In this document: one piece after another, positions 44,252 through 52,926 of the stretch | Layout of the letters: each line of letters opens with the position of its first letter | Numbering within the stretch: the stretch's first letter is position 1 | NCBI RefSeq assembly: GCF_024199905.1 | Contig: NZ_JANAFB010000001.1 | Span: 156,632 to 220,631 of the forward strand | DNA length: 64,000 nt | Reading direction: 5' to 3' | DNA from: Rothia santali | Lineage (GTDB): Bacteria > Actinomycetota > Actinomycetes > Actinomycetales > Micrococcaceae | The notes under the pieces: generated by a model | Database searches by the model: none | Told to the model about the DNA's origin: nothing | The model's input: the letters and a program-made list of their open reading frames with translations, nothing else | Position numbers and translations under genes: made by a program

Positions 44252-44442
44252 AATGCGGGGCGCCCCGAGGCCGGGACGCCCCGCGGGCGAGACGTCTCGC
44301 GGGTGGACCCAACCCGGGCGGGGCACTCCCTCGTGGCCGAGGAACCCGCCCGGCGGCCCGGCGGCTTCGACATCATCGCGCGCACCGACGTGCGCCACCA
44401 ACTTCCCGGCGCGAACGGTCGCGTCAGACTCAGGAGAGCTTC

Positions 44443-45621
44443 ATGCCGATCGACCCCCTTCCGGCCACCGCGGCTCCCGGCGACGCCGCCGCCTTCCGGG
44501 CGGCCGACCGTCGAGACGGGACGGGCCCGACGGACGCGCCGGACGCCTTCCAGCGGCGCCTCGACGAGCTCGTGGAGATCGGCTTCCCCGCCGCCCTCGG
44601 CACGCGCACCACGACGCCGGGGGATCACGAGTCGCGGGCGTCCGGGGTCGCCGACCTCGCGACCGGCCGCCCGGCCCGGCCCGACGAGACGGTCCGCATC
44701 GCGAGCAACACGAAGATGTTCACGGCCGTCGTCGTCCTGCAGCTCGTCGACGAGGGCCGCGTGCGCCTCGACGAGCCGGTCGAAGAGCACCTGCCCGGCC
44801 TGCTACGCGGCGAGGGGATCGACGGCGCGCGGATCACCGTCCGGAACCTGCTGCAGCAGACCTCCGGGCTGCCCGACTACGTGGGAGACCTCCTCGCCGA
44901 GAGCTCCGGGTTCTGGCGGGACATCCCGCCGCGGGACCTCCTGGACCTCGCGCTGGGACACCCCGCCGCGTTCGCCCCGGGGGAGCGGTGGGGGTACAGC
45001 AACACCAACTACGTGGTGCTGGGCCTGCTAGTCGAGCGGGTGACGGGCGGGCGCCTCGAGGACGAGGTGACCCGTCGCGTCGTCGAGCGACTGGGCCTCG
45101 AGCGCACCCGCATGCCGCGCGGCGGGGAGCGCGGCATTCCCGAGCCGCGCCCCTCGGGCTACCACGTGGGTGCGGACGGGGGCCTGGAGGACTGGACGGG
45201 GGCGGATCCGTCCTCGTCCTGGGCGGCCGGGTCCGTCCTCTCGACCCCCGCCGAGCTGAACCTCTTCATGCAGGCCCTGCTGCGGGGAGAGCTCACCAGC
45301 GCGGCGTCGTTGGAGGAGATGATGACGACGGTGCCCGCCGACGAGACCTTCTGGCCGGGGGTCCGCTACGGGCTGGGCCTGCAGGAGTACCCGCTCAGCG
45401 ACGGGGGCGTGGCCTGGGGGCACGGCGGCGACTTCCCCGGATACCAGAGCCGCAACGCGGTGCGCGAGGACGGCCGTGCGGTCACGATCGTCGTCACGGC
45501 GCTCCCGCCGGCCGTCATCGACCCCACCGACGTGGAGGCGCTGATGGGAGGGTACCGGGCCGTGACCGCGGCGCTCGACGAGGCCCTCTGCGCGGGGCCT
45601 GCCGCGCCTCTCGCGGGGTGA
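44443..45621 (+). CDS. Serine hydrolase (beta-lactamase/D-Ala-D-Ala carboxypeptidase fold)
   Basis: A 392-residue class C beta-lactamase-like (PF00144) enzyme. The triad motifs are S-x-x-K in RIASNTKMFTAVVVLQLVDE (about residue 86), Y-S-N in GERWGYSNTNYVVLGLL and H-G-G in AWGHGGDFPGYQS. No signal peptide is visible, so it may be cytoplasmic. The real substrate (peptide, ester or beta-lactam) is unknown. AGGAGAG lies upstream of ATG 44443. The 190-bp gap behind deoR holds nothing recognised. Confidence 0.88.
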   Translation: MPIDPLPATAAPGDAAAFRAADRRDGTGPTDAPDAFQRRLDELVEIGFPAALGTRTTTPGDHESRASGVADLATGRPARPDETVRIASNTKMFTAVVVLQLVDEGRVRLDEPVEEHLPGLLRGEGIDGARITVRNLLQQTSGLPDYVGDLLAESSGFWRDIPPRDLLDLALGHPAAFAPGERWGYSNTNYVVLGLLVERVTGGRLEDEVTRRVVERLGLERTRMPRGGERGIPEPRPSGYHVGADGGLEDWTGADPSSSWAAGSVLSTPAELNLFMQALLRGELTSAASLEEMMTTVPADETFWPGVRYGLGLQEYPLSDGGVAWGHGGDFPGYQSRNAVREDGRAVTIVVTALPPAVIDPTDVEALMGGYRAVTAALDEALCAGPAAPLAG

Positions 45622-45633
45622 GGTCGCGGGGGC

Positions 45634-46449
45634 CTATCCCTGCAGAAGCCGCTCGAAGGGCGTCACCCGCAGGGGAGGCAGGCCCTCCGGCCGACTAGGG
45701 CGACGCGGTGGCTTCGGGGCGGCGTCATGGTCCGGGGCGTTGCCGTGTGACGACTCGTCGTGTCGGCTTCGTGACGAGTCGTCATGTTCGCGCCAGGGCG
45801 ATTCGTCGTGCCTGCCCCGTGACGACTCGTCCACGGCTAAGGCCGACCCGCGTGCGGTGACGCCGGCGGGCGACGTCGTGGGCGAGCCGACCGCCCGCCA
45901 GAGGACCCGGGCCGCGAGCTCGCCGGCCGCCCGGTCGATGCGCCGCTGCAGCGAGTCGTCGCCGTCGGGGTCTGCGCCGCCGAAGTCGTCCGTCGCGGCG
46001 AAGACGCCGGTGGGGACGGCGTCGGCCTTGAGGTAGGCGAAGAGCGGGCGCAACGCCGTGTCGATCATCAGCGAGTGGCGGGCCGTGCCGCCGGTCGCGG
46101 CCAAGAGCGCGGGGACGCCGTCGAACTCCCCGTCCGGCACCAGGTCCCAGAAGGACTTGAACAGGCCGGAGTAGCCCGCCTTGAAGGTGGGCGTCACCGC
46201 GACGATCGCGTCCGCCTCCCGGAGGGCGTCCAGCGACCGGGCCAGCTCCCCGGACGGGAAGCCCATCGTGAGGTGGTCGGCGATGCCGTGGGCGAGGCCG
46301 CGCAGGTCGATCCGGACCACGCGGGGCTCGGCGCCCGCCGCGCGGAGGGCCGCCCGCGCCGCCTCGACCAGCCGGTCCGCGAGCAGGGCGGTCGAGGACG
46401 GCTGGGAGAGGCCGGCGGTGACGACGGCGATCGTGGGCGCGGCGGTCAT
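45634..46449 (-). CDS. NAD(P)H-dependent FMN reductase (CE1759-type)
   Basis: A flavodoxin-fold flavin reductase, 271 residues, that probably supplies reduced FMN to the LLM monooxygenase encoded just upstream. Stretches typical of the family are IAVVTAGLSQPSSTALLADR, ADAIVAVTPTFKAGYSGLFK, FWDLVPDGEFDGVPALLAAT and GGTARHSLMIDTALRPLFAY. Residues about 205-240 are a non-family insert of four octapeptides of the type DESSRGRH, encoded by a 24-bp tandem repeat. TPFERLLQG then closes the protein. ATG overlaps the LLM stop by 4 nt (ATGA), so the two are coupled. Confidence 0.9.
   Translation of the reverse strand: MTAAPTIAVVTAGLSQPSSTALLADRLVEAARAALRAAGAEPRVVRIDLRGLAHGIADHLTMGFPSGELARSLDALREADAIVAVTPTFKAGYSGLFKSFWDLVPDGEFDGVPALLAATGGTARHSLMIDTALRPLFAYLKADAVPTGVFAATDDFGGADPDGDDSLQRRIDRAAGELAARVLWRAVGSPTTSPAGVTARGSALAVDESSRGRHDESPWREHDDSSRSRHDESSHGNAPDHDAAPKPPRRPSRPEGLPPLRVTPFERLLQG
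45747..45842. repeat. 24-bp tandem repeat, 4 copies, coding
   Basis: Units at 45747-45770, 45771-45794, 45795-45818 and 45819-45842, each exactly 24 nt. On the minus strand they encode octapeptides DESSHG.., DDSSRSRH, DESPWREH and DESSRGRH. Confidence 0.92.
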
Positions 46450-47603
46450 GCGTCCGCCCCGGTCCGCGCGGCCGTGCGCTCCCGGCCGGCCGGCGAGTCG
46501 TCGCGGCCGCCGGGCACCGGGTCGGCGCCCGCGCGGCGCCGCTCGACGAGCGAGGCGTGCGTGGGAGCCTCGGGCACGTGGGCCGGGCGGGCGGCGTCGT
46601 ACTCCCTGCGCAGCACGGGCAGCACCTCCTCGCCGAACAGGTCCAGCTGCTCCAGCACGGTCTTCAGCGGCAGGCCCGCGTGGTCCACCAGGAACAGCTG
46701 GCGCTGGTAATCGCCGGCGTACTCGCGGAAGGACAGCGTCTTCTCGATGACCTCCTGCGGCGACCCGACCGTCAGCGGCGTCTGGTCCATGAAGTCCTCC
46801 ATGGTGGGGCCGTGGCCGTAGACCGGGGCGTTGTCGAAGTACGGGTGGAACTCCCGGCGGGCCTCCTGCGCGTTCCGGCGCATGAAGAACTGGCCGCCCA
46901 GGCCCACGATCGCCTGGTCGGCGGCGCCGTGGCCGTAGTGCTCGTAGCGCTCGCGGTACAGGTCGATCATCTGGCCCGTGAACTCCTTGTTCCAGAAGAT
47001 GTTGTTGTGGAAGAAGCCGTCGCCGTAGTACGCGGCCTGCTCGGCGATCTCCGGGGTGCGGATGGAGCCGTGCCAGACGAAGGGCGCGACGTCGTCCAGC
47101 GGCTGCGGGGACAGCGTGAAGGACTGCAGCGGCGTGCGGAACCGCCCGCTCCAGTTCACGACCTCCTCGTGCCAGAGCCGGTGCAGCAGGTGGTAGTTCT
47201 CGATCGCCAGCGGGACGCCCTGGCGGATGTCCTTGCCGAACCAGGGGTAGACCGGGCCGGTGTTGCCGCGGCCGAGCATGAGGTCCACGCGCCCGTCCGC
47301 CAGGTGCTGGAGCATCCCGTAGTCCTCGGCGATGCGCACCGGGTCGGTGGTGGTGATCAGCGTGGTCGCGGTCGAGAGCAGGAGGTTCTCGGTCTGCGCG
47401 GCGATGTAGGCGAGCGTGGTGGTGGGCGAGGACGTCGCGAACGGCGGGTTGTGGTGCTGGCCGATCGCGAAGACGTCCAGCCCGATCTCCTCGGCCTTCC
47501 GCGCGATGGCCACCGAGGCCTTGATGCGCTCGTGCTCGGTGGGGGTGGTGCCGTCGGTCGGGTCCTGGGTCACGTCGCCGACGCTGAAGATGCCGATCTG
47601 CAT
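46446..47603 (-). CDS. LLM-class flavin-dependent monooxygenase (CE1758-type)
   Basis: A bacterial-luciferase-like monooxygenase, 385 residues, TIM-barrel fold. MQIGIFSVGDVTQDPTDGTT and ARKAEEIGLDVFAIGQHHNP start the protein. ENLLLSTATTLITTTDPVRI, EDYGMLQHLADGRVDLMLGR and GNTGPVYPWFGKDIRQGV match the CE1758 group, which is normally paired with a CE1759 FMN reductase, as here. The last 30 residues are a low-complexity tail. GAGGAGG lies 5 nt before the ATG. The oxidised substrate is unknown. Confidence 0.92.
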   Translation of the reverse strand: MQIGIFSVGDVTQDPTDGTTPTEHERIKASVAIARKAEEIGLDVFAIGQHHNPPFATSSPTTTLAYIAAQTENLLLSTATTLITTTDPVRIAEDYGMLQHLADGRVDLMLGRGNTGPVYPWFGKDIRQGVPLAIENYHLLHRLWHEEVVNWSGRFRTPLQSFTLSPQPLDDVAPFVWHGSIRTPEIAEQAAYYGDGFFHNNIFWNKEFTGQMIDLYRERYEHYGHGAADQAIVGLGGQFFMRRNAQEARREFHPYFDNAPVYGHGPTMEDFMDQTPLTVGSPQEVIEKTLSFREYAGDYQRQLFLVDHAGLPLKTVLEQLDLFGEEVLPVLRREYDAARPAHVPEAPTHASLVERRRAGADPVPGGRDDSPAGRERTAARTGADA

Positions 47604-47702
47604 GGGGTCCTCCTCGATTCATTCAAAACTGAACTATCTAGGGAACGACGGCTTGGAGCGGCTTATTCCCGGTGATTTTTTGTTGCTTTGTAAAGTTGTG
47701 AC
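47604..47702. other. AT-rich 100-bp gap upstream of the LLM gene
   Basis: Contains TTCA-AAAC-TGAA (47622-47633) and a T6 run, in contrast with about 70 percent GC around. It is probably the promoter/operator of the LLM-FMN reductase pair. Confidence 0.4.
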
Positions 47703-48560
47703 TCAGGAGTCGTACAGCGCGCGGAAGTTCCGCAGGACCCGGGAGGGCTGGTCCACGACGGCGGCCCGGGCGGCGTCGAACGTCTCCTCGGCGCGCTCGG
47801 GGTCGAAGTAGCCCTGGTCCGAGTAGATCCGCAGGCGATAGAGGAGGCTGTCCAGGTCGAGCTCGGGGTGGAACTGGGTCGCGTACATGTTCCGCCCGAC
47901 CCGGAACATCTGCACCGGGCACGCGGCGCCGCTGGCCAGCACGACGGCGTGGTCCGGCAGCCGGTGGATCGCCTCCTTGTGGCCCACGAAGGCCTGGAAG
48001 GAGCGCGGCATCCCGCGGAGCAGGGGGTCCCGCGCGCCGTCGTCGGTCAGGGTGATCTCCACGGGGCCGGCCTGCTCGGCGTAGACGTCGTCGACGACGG
48101 CGCCCTGGTGCAGCCCCAGCGTCCCGACCCCGTAGCACGCGCCGAGGAAGGGGTGGTCGCGGACCGTGACCTCGTCGAGCATGCGCCGCAGCTCCTCCTC
48201 GACGCGGAGCTGCAGCGGCGTCTTGGAATCCTCCGGGTCCGTGGAGTTGAACGGGCTGCCGCCGAGGATCACGCCCGCGTGCCGGTCGAGGACGGCGGAC
48301 CAGTCGAGGGGGCGGCGCTCGAGCGCGGCGTCGCAGCGGGCGTCGTCGCCGTCGAGCCTAGCGGCGCCGGCACCGGCGCCGGCGCTGGCACCGGCGGCGC
48401 AGCGGGCCGTGCCGGCGTCGCGGTGGCCGTCCAGCAGCCGGTCCAGGCGCAGCGAGACCAGCTGATCCGCGGCGAATCCCCCCAGGCGGGCGGTGGAGGA
48501 CAGCTCGTCGGCCACGACGTCGTCGTGGGAACGGGTCTGGATCAGCAGGAACGGCCGCAT
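47703..48560 (-). CDS. Class I glutamine amidotransferase-like protein
   Basis: A GMP-synthase-type GATase domain, 285 residues. Oxyanion strand GGSPFNSTDPEDSKT, nucleophile elbow FLGACYGVGTLGLHQGAV (catalytic Cys), GHKEAIHRLP and QFHPELDLDSLLYRL (catalytic His-Glu). The amide acceptor is unknown. Residues about 47-80 contain an Ala/Gly/Asp-rich insert (AGASAGAGAGAARLDGDD) from a GCCGGC-type repeat. TACGCT ends 7 nt before ATG 48560, with no ribosome site, so it may be leaderless. An open frame upstream continues through a 15-bp repeat and could be an N-terminal extension. Confidence 0.86.
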   Translation of the reverse strand: MRPFLLIQTRSHDDVVADELSSTARLGGFAADQLVSLRLDRLLDGHRDAGTARCAAGASAGAGAGAARLDGDDARCDAALERRPLDWSAVLDRHAGVILGGSPFNSTDPEDSKTPLQLRVEEELRRMLDEVTVRDHPFLGACYGVGTLGLHQGAVVDDVYAEQAGPVEITLTDDGARDPLLRGMPRSFQAFVGHKEAIHRLPDHAVVLASGAACPVQMFRVGRNMYATQFHPELDLDSLLYRLRIYSDQGYFDPERAEETFDAARAAVVDQPSRVLRNFRALYDS

Positions 48561-48614
48561 AGGGCTCAGCGTAGTCCCCGCGGGGGTCCGCGATGCGCGC
48601 GGCCGGCCTTCCGG

Positions 48615-48719
48615 GCGGCGATCCGCGCGCGGGCGATCCTCGGGCGGGTGATCCTCCGGCGGGCGACTCTCGAACCGGCGATCCGCGCGTGGGCGATCCC
48701 TCGGCCGGATGGTCCGCAC
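48615..48719. repeat. 15-bp tandem repeat, 7 copies
   Basis: Seven consecutive 15-nt units of the type CGGGCGATCCTCGGG begin at 48615, 48630, 48645, 48660, 48675, 48690 and 48705. On the minus strand they are open in frame with the GATase and would read as five-residue units such as PRADR, RFESR, PPEDH and PPEDR. Confidence 0.9.
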
Positions 48720-48732
48720 GCCGCCGGTCCCG

Positions 48733-49143
48733 TCAGCCCTTCAGCCTCATGACCAGCGGGTTGCCCGAGATGGCCAGGTAGGCCCGCGAGGCCGCCGGGG
48801 AGACCAGCGGGTGGAGGAGGAACCCCCCCACGGCCCGGTCGGGCCGGCGGGCGGAGGCCAGCAGCGCCCGCGCCACCGCGGCGTGGCCCCAGGACTCGCG
48901 CTCCGGGTCGCCGAGGCCCTCGGGGAGGTGCGCGCCGTCGTCGGGCGTGGGTGCGGGGCCCTCCACGTAGAGGGCCTCCCGGGGGAAGCGGGCGCGCGAG
49001 CCCTCGTCCAGCTGCCATTCGATGCGGGAGTAGGGCACGACGTCGAGCCCCGCCGTCCCGTCCCGCCGCACCGACCGCCGGGCCATGATCCGCGCCAGCC
49101 GCGTGCAGGGGCCGCAGGCGTCCTCGTAGACGAAAGCTCTCAT
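48733..49143 (-). CDS. DCC/DUF393-like thiol-disulfide protein
   Basis: A 136-residue thioredoxin-like protein with an N-terminal CxxC (residues 10-13, DACGPCTRLARIM). This follows the DCC1/DUF393 pattern YDGxCxxC...L and ends in PLVSPAASRAYLAISGNPLV. Function unknown, probably thiol redox. It lies 9 nt from the EamA gene stop on the same strand. Confidence 0.75.
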   Translation of the reverse strand: MRAFVYEDACGPCTRLARIMARRSVRRDGTAGLDVVPYSRIEWQLDEGSRARFPREALYVEGPAPTPDDGAHLPEGLGDPERESWGHAAVARALLASARRPDRAVGGFLLHPLVSPAASRAYLAISGNPLVMRLKG

Positions 49144-49152
49144 GGTCCGAGC

Positions 49153-50205
49153 CTAGCGGCGCGGGGTGCCGGCGTCACCGGCGTCGTCCTCCTCGGAGCG
49201 GACCACGGGGAGCGCGCCGGTCCTGATGCCCAGGACGGACTCCTCCCCGTCCTCGGGCTCGATGACCGGCAGCACGCCGGTCCCCAGCTCGACCACCGGC
49301 GGCTCCTGCCCGGCGGCCCCGGCGTCCCGGGGCTTCCGTGGGCGGGAGCTGGACGCCGTGATGCCCACGCTCGCGACGATGACCAGCGCGATCGCGACCC
49401 ATCGCAGGAGCCCGGTGGTCTGGGAGAGCAGGAGCCAGCCCGCGAGGGCCGCGATGGCCGGCTCGAGGCTGAGCAGGATGCTGAAGACGTTGCGCGGCAG
49501 CTTCCGCAGGGCCGCGAGCTCGAGGGTGTAGGGGATGACCGACGCCAGCAGGCCGGTGACGGCCGCGAGCAGCAGGATCCGCCAGTCGGCGAAGGCCTGG
49601 ACGGCGCTGGAGGCCCCGATGGGCAGCACCATCACGGTGGCCACGCCCATGGCCGCCGCCAACCCGCCCGTGCCGGGGACCGCCTGCCCCACGTGCGCGC
49701 TCGAGAGCACGTAGCCGGCCCAGAAGGCGCCCGCGATCAGGGCGAACAGGACCCCGAGGGGGTCCAGGGAGTCGGCGGTCAGGAAGCTCTCCAGCCCCAG
49801 GATGCACATGCCGGCCAGCGCAACGCCGACCATCGCGTAGTCGACGGCGCGCCGCGAGAGCACCGCGGCCAGCACGAGGGGCCCGAGGAACTCGACCGCG
49901 ACCGCCGCGCCCAGCGGGATCCGGTCGATCGAGGCGTAGAAGAAGCCGTTCATGCCCGCCAGCGCCGCGCCGAACAGGATGACGGCGCGCCACTGCGGCC
50001 ACGACCACCCGAGCATGCGGGGGCGCACCGCGATCAGCAGGATCGCCGCGCCCATGAGCATGCGTAGGGAGGTCACCCCCCACGCGCCGAGGAGGGGGAA
50101 CAGGTGGGTGGCGATCGCGGCGCCGAACTGCAGGGAGAAGCAGGAGCCGACGACGAGCGCGACGCCGCCGCCGAGGCGGGGCGAGGCATCGGTGCGGGTG
50201 GTCAT
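49153..50205 (-). CDS. EamA/RhtA-type exporter
   Basis: A DMT-superfamily exporter, 350 residues, with ten helices. VGSCFSLQFGAAIATHLFPL, GVTSLRMLMGAAILLIAVRP and GLLASVIPYTLELAALRKLP, FSILLSLEPAIAALAGWLLL match the RhtA (threonine/homoserine efflux) group. The C-terminal 60 residues are a non-family acidic tail with two related units (GTGVLPVIEPEDGEE and RTGALPVVRSEEDD). GGGAG lies 8 nt before the ATG. The divergent LysR gene is its likely regulator. Confidence 0.88.
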   Translation of the reverse strand: MTTRTDASPRLGGGVALVVGSCFSLQFGAAIATHLFPLLGAWGVTSLRMLMGAAILLIAVRPRMLGWSWPQWRAVILFGAALAGMNGFFYASIDRIPLGAAVAVEFLGPLVLAAVLSRRAVDYAMVGVALAGMCILGLESFLTADSLDPLGVLFALIAGAFWAGYVLSSAHVGQAVPGTGGLAAAMGVATVMVLPIGASSAVQAFADWRILLLAAVTGLLASVIPYTLELAALRKLPRNVFSILLSLEPAIAALAGWLLLSQTTGLLRWVAIALVIVASVGITASSSRPRKPRDAGAAGQEPPVVELGTGVLPVIEPEDGEESVLGIRTGALPVVRSEEDDAGDAGTPRR

Positions 50206-50337
50206 GCGGCGGCTCCCGGGCAGGCGGGGGTGCGAGAGGTGATGGGCATGCCTTCAGCATGGGCCGGGGGACAATGAATAGTCCAGCGAATGCTTCTAAC
50301 GCACAATGGTGAGCAGAACTTAACGACGGGAGCCGGG

Positions 50338-52059
50338 ATGCTGAACATCCACCGCCTGCGGATGCTGCGCGAGCTGCACCGCCTCGGCACGCTGGCCGAG
50401 GTGGCCAGGACGCTGTCCTACACGCCGTCGGCGGTCTCGCAGCAGCTGGGGCTGCTCGAGCGGGAGACCGGGACCACGCTGCTCCAGCACGTGGGGCGCG
50501 GGGTGCGGCTGACCGACGAGGCGGTGAACCTGGTCGGGCACACCGAGGCCCTCCTGGCGCGGCTCGAGCTGGCCGAGGCCGAGCTCGCGACGTCGCAGGA
50601 GCGGGTCGCCGGGACCCTGCGCATGGCCTCCTTCCAGAGCGCGCTGCTGACCATCGCGCCCACGGCCCTGAGCCTGCTGCGGGAGCGACACCCCGAGCTG
50701 GAGGTGCAGATCGCCGAGCGGGAGGTGGGGCCGGCGTACGAGGGCCTGCTCTCCCACGAGTTCGACGTCATCCTCGGCGAGGAGTACCCCGGCCTGCCGG
50801 ACCCGGTCCACCCCGGGGTGGATCGGGTGGACCTGCTGACCGACCCCCTGCACCTGGTGCTGCCCCTGGACGGGCCCCTGGCCGAGCGGCCCCGGCACCT
50901 CTCCGACCTGGCCGGCGCGCCCTGGGCGGTGGATCCGCCCGAGGCCGCGAGCGGGCGGTGGGCGCGGGCGACGTGCCGCGGCGTCGGCTTCGAGCCCCGC
51001 GCGCACTTCGACACCCTCAACCCGCTGCTGCAGGCGCAGCTGGTGCGGACGGGGCACGCCGTGGCGTTCATCCCGGCGCTGATCGCGGTCCAGCACCTCG
51101 AGGGCACGCGGCTGGTGGGGCTGCCCGGAGACCCGCGGCGCACGCTGTACACCGCGGTGCGCAGCGGCCGGGCCCAGCATCCGGCGGTCCTGGCCTGCCG
51201 CGCGGCCTTCGCCGAGTCCGCCGCGCGGGAGCGGGCGCCGCGGCCGGCCTGGGCGCTCGAGGGGCGCGCGGCGGGCGGTGACGGTGGCTGGACCCGGGCG
51301 GTGGGCTCCGGGCCGGTGCTGGTGCCGGGGTCGGATGCGGTCGCGTCGGCGTGGCTCGGGTGGCGACGGCGTGGGTGCGGTTGGCGGCGACGCGGGCCCT
51401 GGTGGCGGCGGCGCCGGTCCAGGCGCGCCGAGCGGCATGACGTCCGTAGCTCGCGGGGAAACACCATGGGGTGTCGCCAACTAGCGCTTTTCGGAGCTTT
51501 GCTTCCGTGGACCTCCGCCATCCCGTCGGGGACGTCTGCCACCCCGTCGGGGACCGCCGATGACCGGAGGCGCTCACGGAACCCGGGCGCTGGTCTCCGG
51601 AACGATACCTCCGAAAAAGCCGAGCTCAGAGCAGCACATGTATCCGCCCGACGCGATCTCTGCTCGACATCCTCGGCCTCCTCGCCGCGGACTCCGCGCC
51701 ATGCCGGCCGGCACAGCGTCGCGCTCACCGCCTCAGTGTCGCGCCGGCCGCTTCAGCGTCGTGCTCTCACCGCGCGCGTGCGCCTCGGCGCTCGGTGTCC
51801 CAGCACCCGCCGCCTCAGCGCTCGACGCCCCGGCGCCCACCGCCTCAGCGCTCGACGTCGCTGCCCACGGCGTCGCGCGCCGCCGCGCCCGCCGCGGACC
51901 GCTCGGCCCGCCGGCCCGCGACCTCCTTGCGGATCACCCACACGATCCCGGCGGCCCAGGCGAGCGCCACGATCAGGAGGATCGCAGGGCCGACGCCGGC
52001 CGGGACCACCTCGCCCGCGGCGTCGGTGCGCAGCAGGGTCCGGGTGTTGGTCAGGATGA
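50338..52059 (+). CDS. LysR family regulator with runaway C-terminus
   Basis: Residues 1-300 are a normal ArgP/LysG-like LysR regulator. HTH MLNIHRLRMLRELHRLGTLA and VARTLSYTPSAVSQQLGLLE, then an effector domain with RVAGTLRMASFQSALLTIAP and FDVILGEEYPG, LLQAQLVRTGHAVAFIPALI. A usual LysR protein would stop near 51,270. Here no stop occurs until 52059, giving about 270 extra Arg/Ala/Ser-rich residues with no protein-like pattern. The frame overlaps the convergent TSUP gene by 215 bp. GGGAG lies upstream of the ATG. It probably controls the divergent EamA/RhtA exporter. Confidence 0.85.
   Translation: MLNIHRLRMLRELHRLGTLAEVARTLSYTPSAVSQQLGLLERETGTTLLQHVGRGVRLTDEAVNLVGHTEALLARLELAEAELATSQERVAGTLRMASFQSALLTIAPTALSLLRERHPELEVQIAEREVGPAYEGLLSHEFDVILGEEYPGLPDPVHPGVDRVDLLTDPLHLVLPLDGPLAERPRHLSDLAGAPWAVDPPEAASGRWARATCRGVGFEPRAHFDTLNPLLQAQLVRTGHAVAFIPALIAVQHLEGTRLVGLPGDPRRTLYTAVRSGRAQHPAVLACRAAFAESAARERAPRPAWALEGRAAGGDGGWTRAVGSGPVLVPGSDAVASAWLGWRRRGCGWRRRGPWWRRRRSRRAERHDVRSSRGNTMGCRQLALFGALLPWTSAIPSGTSATPSGTADDRRRSRNPGAGLRNDTSEKAELRAAHVSARRDLCSTSSASSPRTPRHAGRHSVALTASVSRRPLQRRALTARVRLGARCPSTRRLSARRPGAHRLSARRRCPRRRAPPRPPRTARPAGPRPPCGSPTRSRRPRRAPRSGGSQGRRRPGPPRPRRRCAAGSGCWSG
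51518..51870. repeat. Cluster of 20-, 21- and 30-bp tandem repeats
   Basis: GCC(A/C)(T/C)CCCGTCGGGGAC... occurs twice at 21-nt spacing (51518, 51539). GCGTCGCGCTCACCGCCTCA-type units follow at about 51714-51755. Three exact-length 30-nt units starting CGCCTC(G/A)GCGCTCG lie at 51781-51810, 51811-51840 and 51841-51870. Confidence 0.82.
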
Positions 52060-52777
52060 TCAGCCCGCCGGCGCCCACGGCGAGGATCCGCGGGGCGAGC
52101 CAGCGCACCAGGTAGGCGGCGATCGGTGCCGCGATGACCCCGCCCACCAGCAGGGCGAGCACGAACGGCAGGTTGATGCCCTGGTGGCCGAGCGCCAGCA
52201 GGAAGCCCACCGAGGCGCCCACGCTCACCACGAACTCCGAGGCGTCGATCGAACCGATGACCTTGCGCGGGTGGATCTTCCCCGAGGCCAGCAGGGTCGG
52301 CGTCCCGACCGGGCCCCAGCCGCCCCCGCCGATCGCGTCCATGAACCCGGCGACGCCGGCCAGGGGGACCAGCAGGAAGCCCGGCACCTTGCCCGTGAAG
52401 CTCGGCCGCCGGTCCGGCAGCCGCAGGAAGCGCCAGACGACGTAGACCCCCAGGCCCAGCAGGATGACCGACATGATCGGGGCGGCGGCGTCGCCCGAGG
52501 CCGTCAGCACGTTGGCGCCGAAGAACGCGGCGACGCCGCCGGGCACGGCCATGAACCCGACGATCCGCCAGTCGATGTTCCCGAACTTCCAGTGCGAGGC
52601 GCCGGAGGCCAGCGTCGTGCCGATCTCGGCCAGGTGCACGGTCGCGGAGACGGCGGCCGGGGCGAGGCCCACGGTCAGCAGCAGGGTCGAGGAGGTGACG
52701 CCGTAGGCCATGCCCAGCGACCCGTCCACGAGCTGCGCGGCCAGCCCGATCAGGGCCAGGATGATGAGTTTGCGCAT
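51845..52777 (-). CDS. Sulfite exporter TauE/SafE family (TSUP) protein
   Basis: A 310-residue protein with about eight helices in two TSUP repeats: LIILALIGLAAQLVDGSLGM, AVSATVHLAEIGTTLASGAS (with HLAEI) and AGVAGFMDAIGGGGWGPVGT, KVIGSIDASEFVVSVGASVG. The family moves small anions such as sulfite or sulfoacetate; the substrate here is unknown. GGAG lies 9 nt before ATG. The last 5 to 10 codons fall in the 30-bp repeat, and the end overlaps the extended LysR frame. Confidence 0.9.
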   Translation of the reverse strand: MRKLIILALIGLAAQLVDGSLGMAYGVTSSTLLLTVGLAPAAVSATVHLAEIGTTLASGASHWKFGNIDWRIVGFMAVPGGVAAFFGANVLTASGDAAAPIMSVILLGLGVYVVWRFLRLPDRRPSFTGKVPGFLLVPLAGVAGFMDAIGGGGWGPVGTPTLLASGKIHPRKVIGSIDASEFVVSVGASVGFLLALGHQGINLPFVLALLVGGVIAAPIAAYLVRWLAPRILAVGAGGLIILTNTRTLLRTDAAGEVVPAGVGPAILLIVALAWAAGIVWVIRKEVAGRRAERSAAGAAARDAVGSDVER

Positions 52778-52926
52778 GAGGGGGCTCCGCTTCCGAGGGT
52801 GATCAGTGGGATCACTCTAGGAAGCCGGGGCGCCCGGTCCCAACGATGAGTCACACGACGTCGCGGGATGAATCCACGTTGCGCAACGCGACGTCAGATG
52901 GCCGGGTGATCCGGCGTCGTCGGCCC

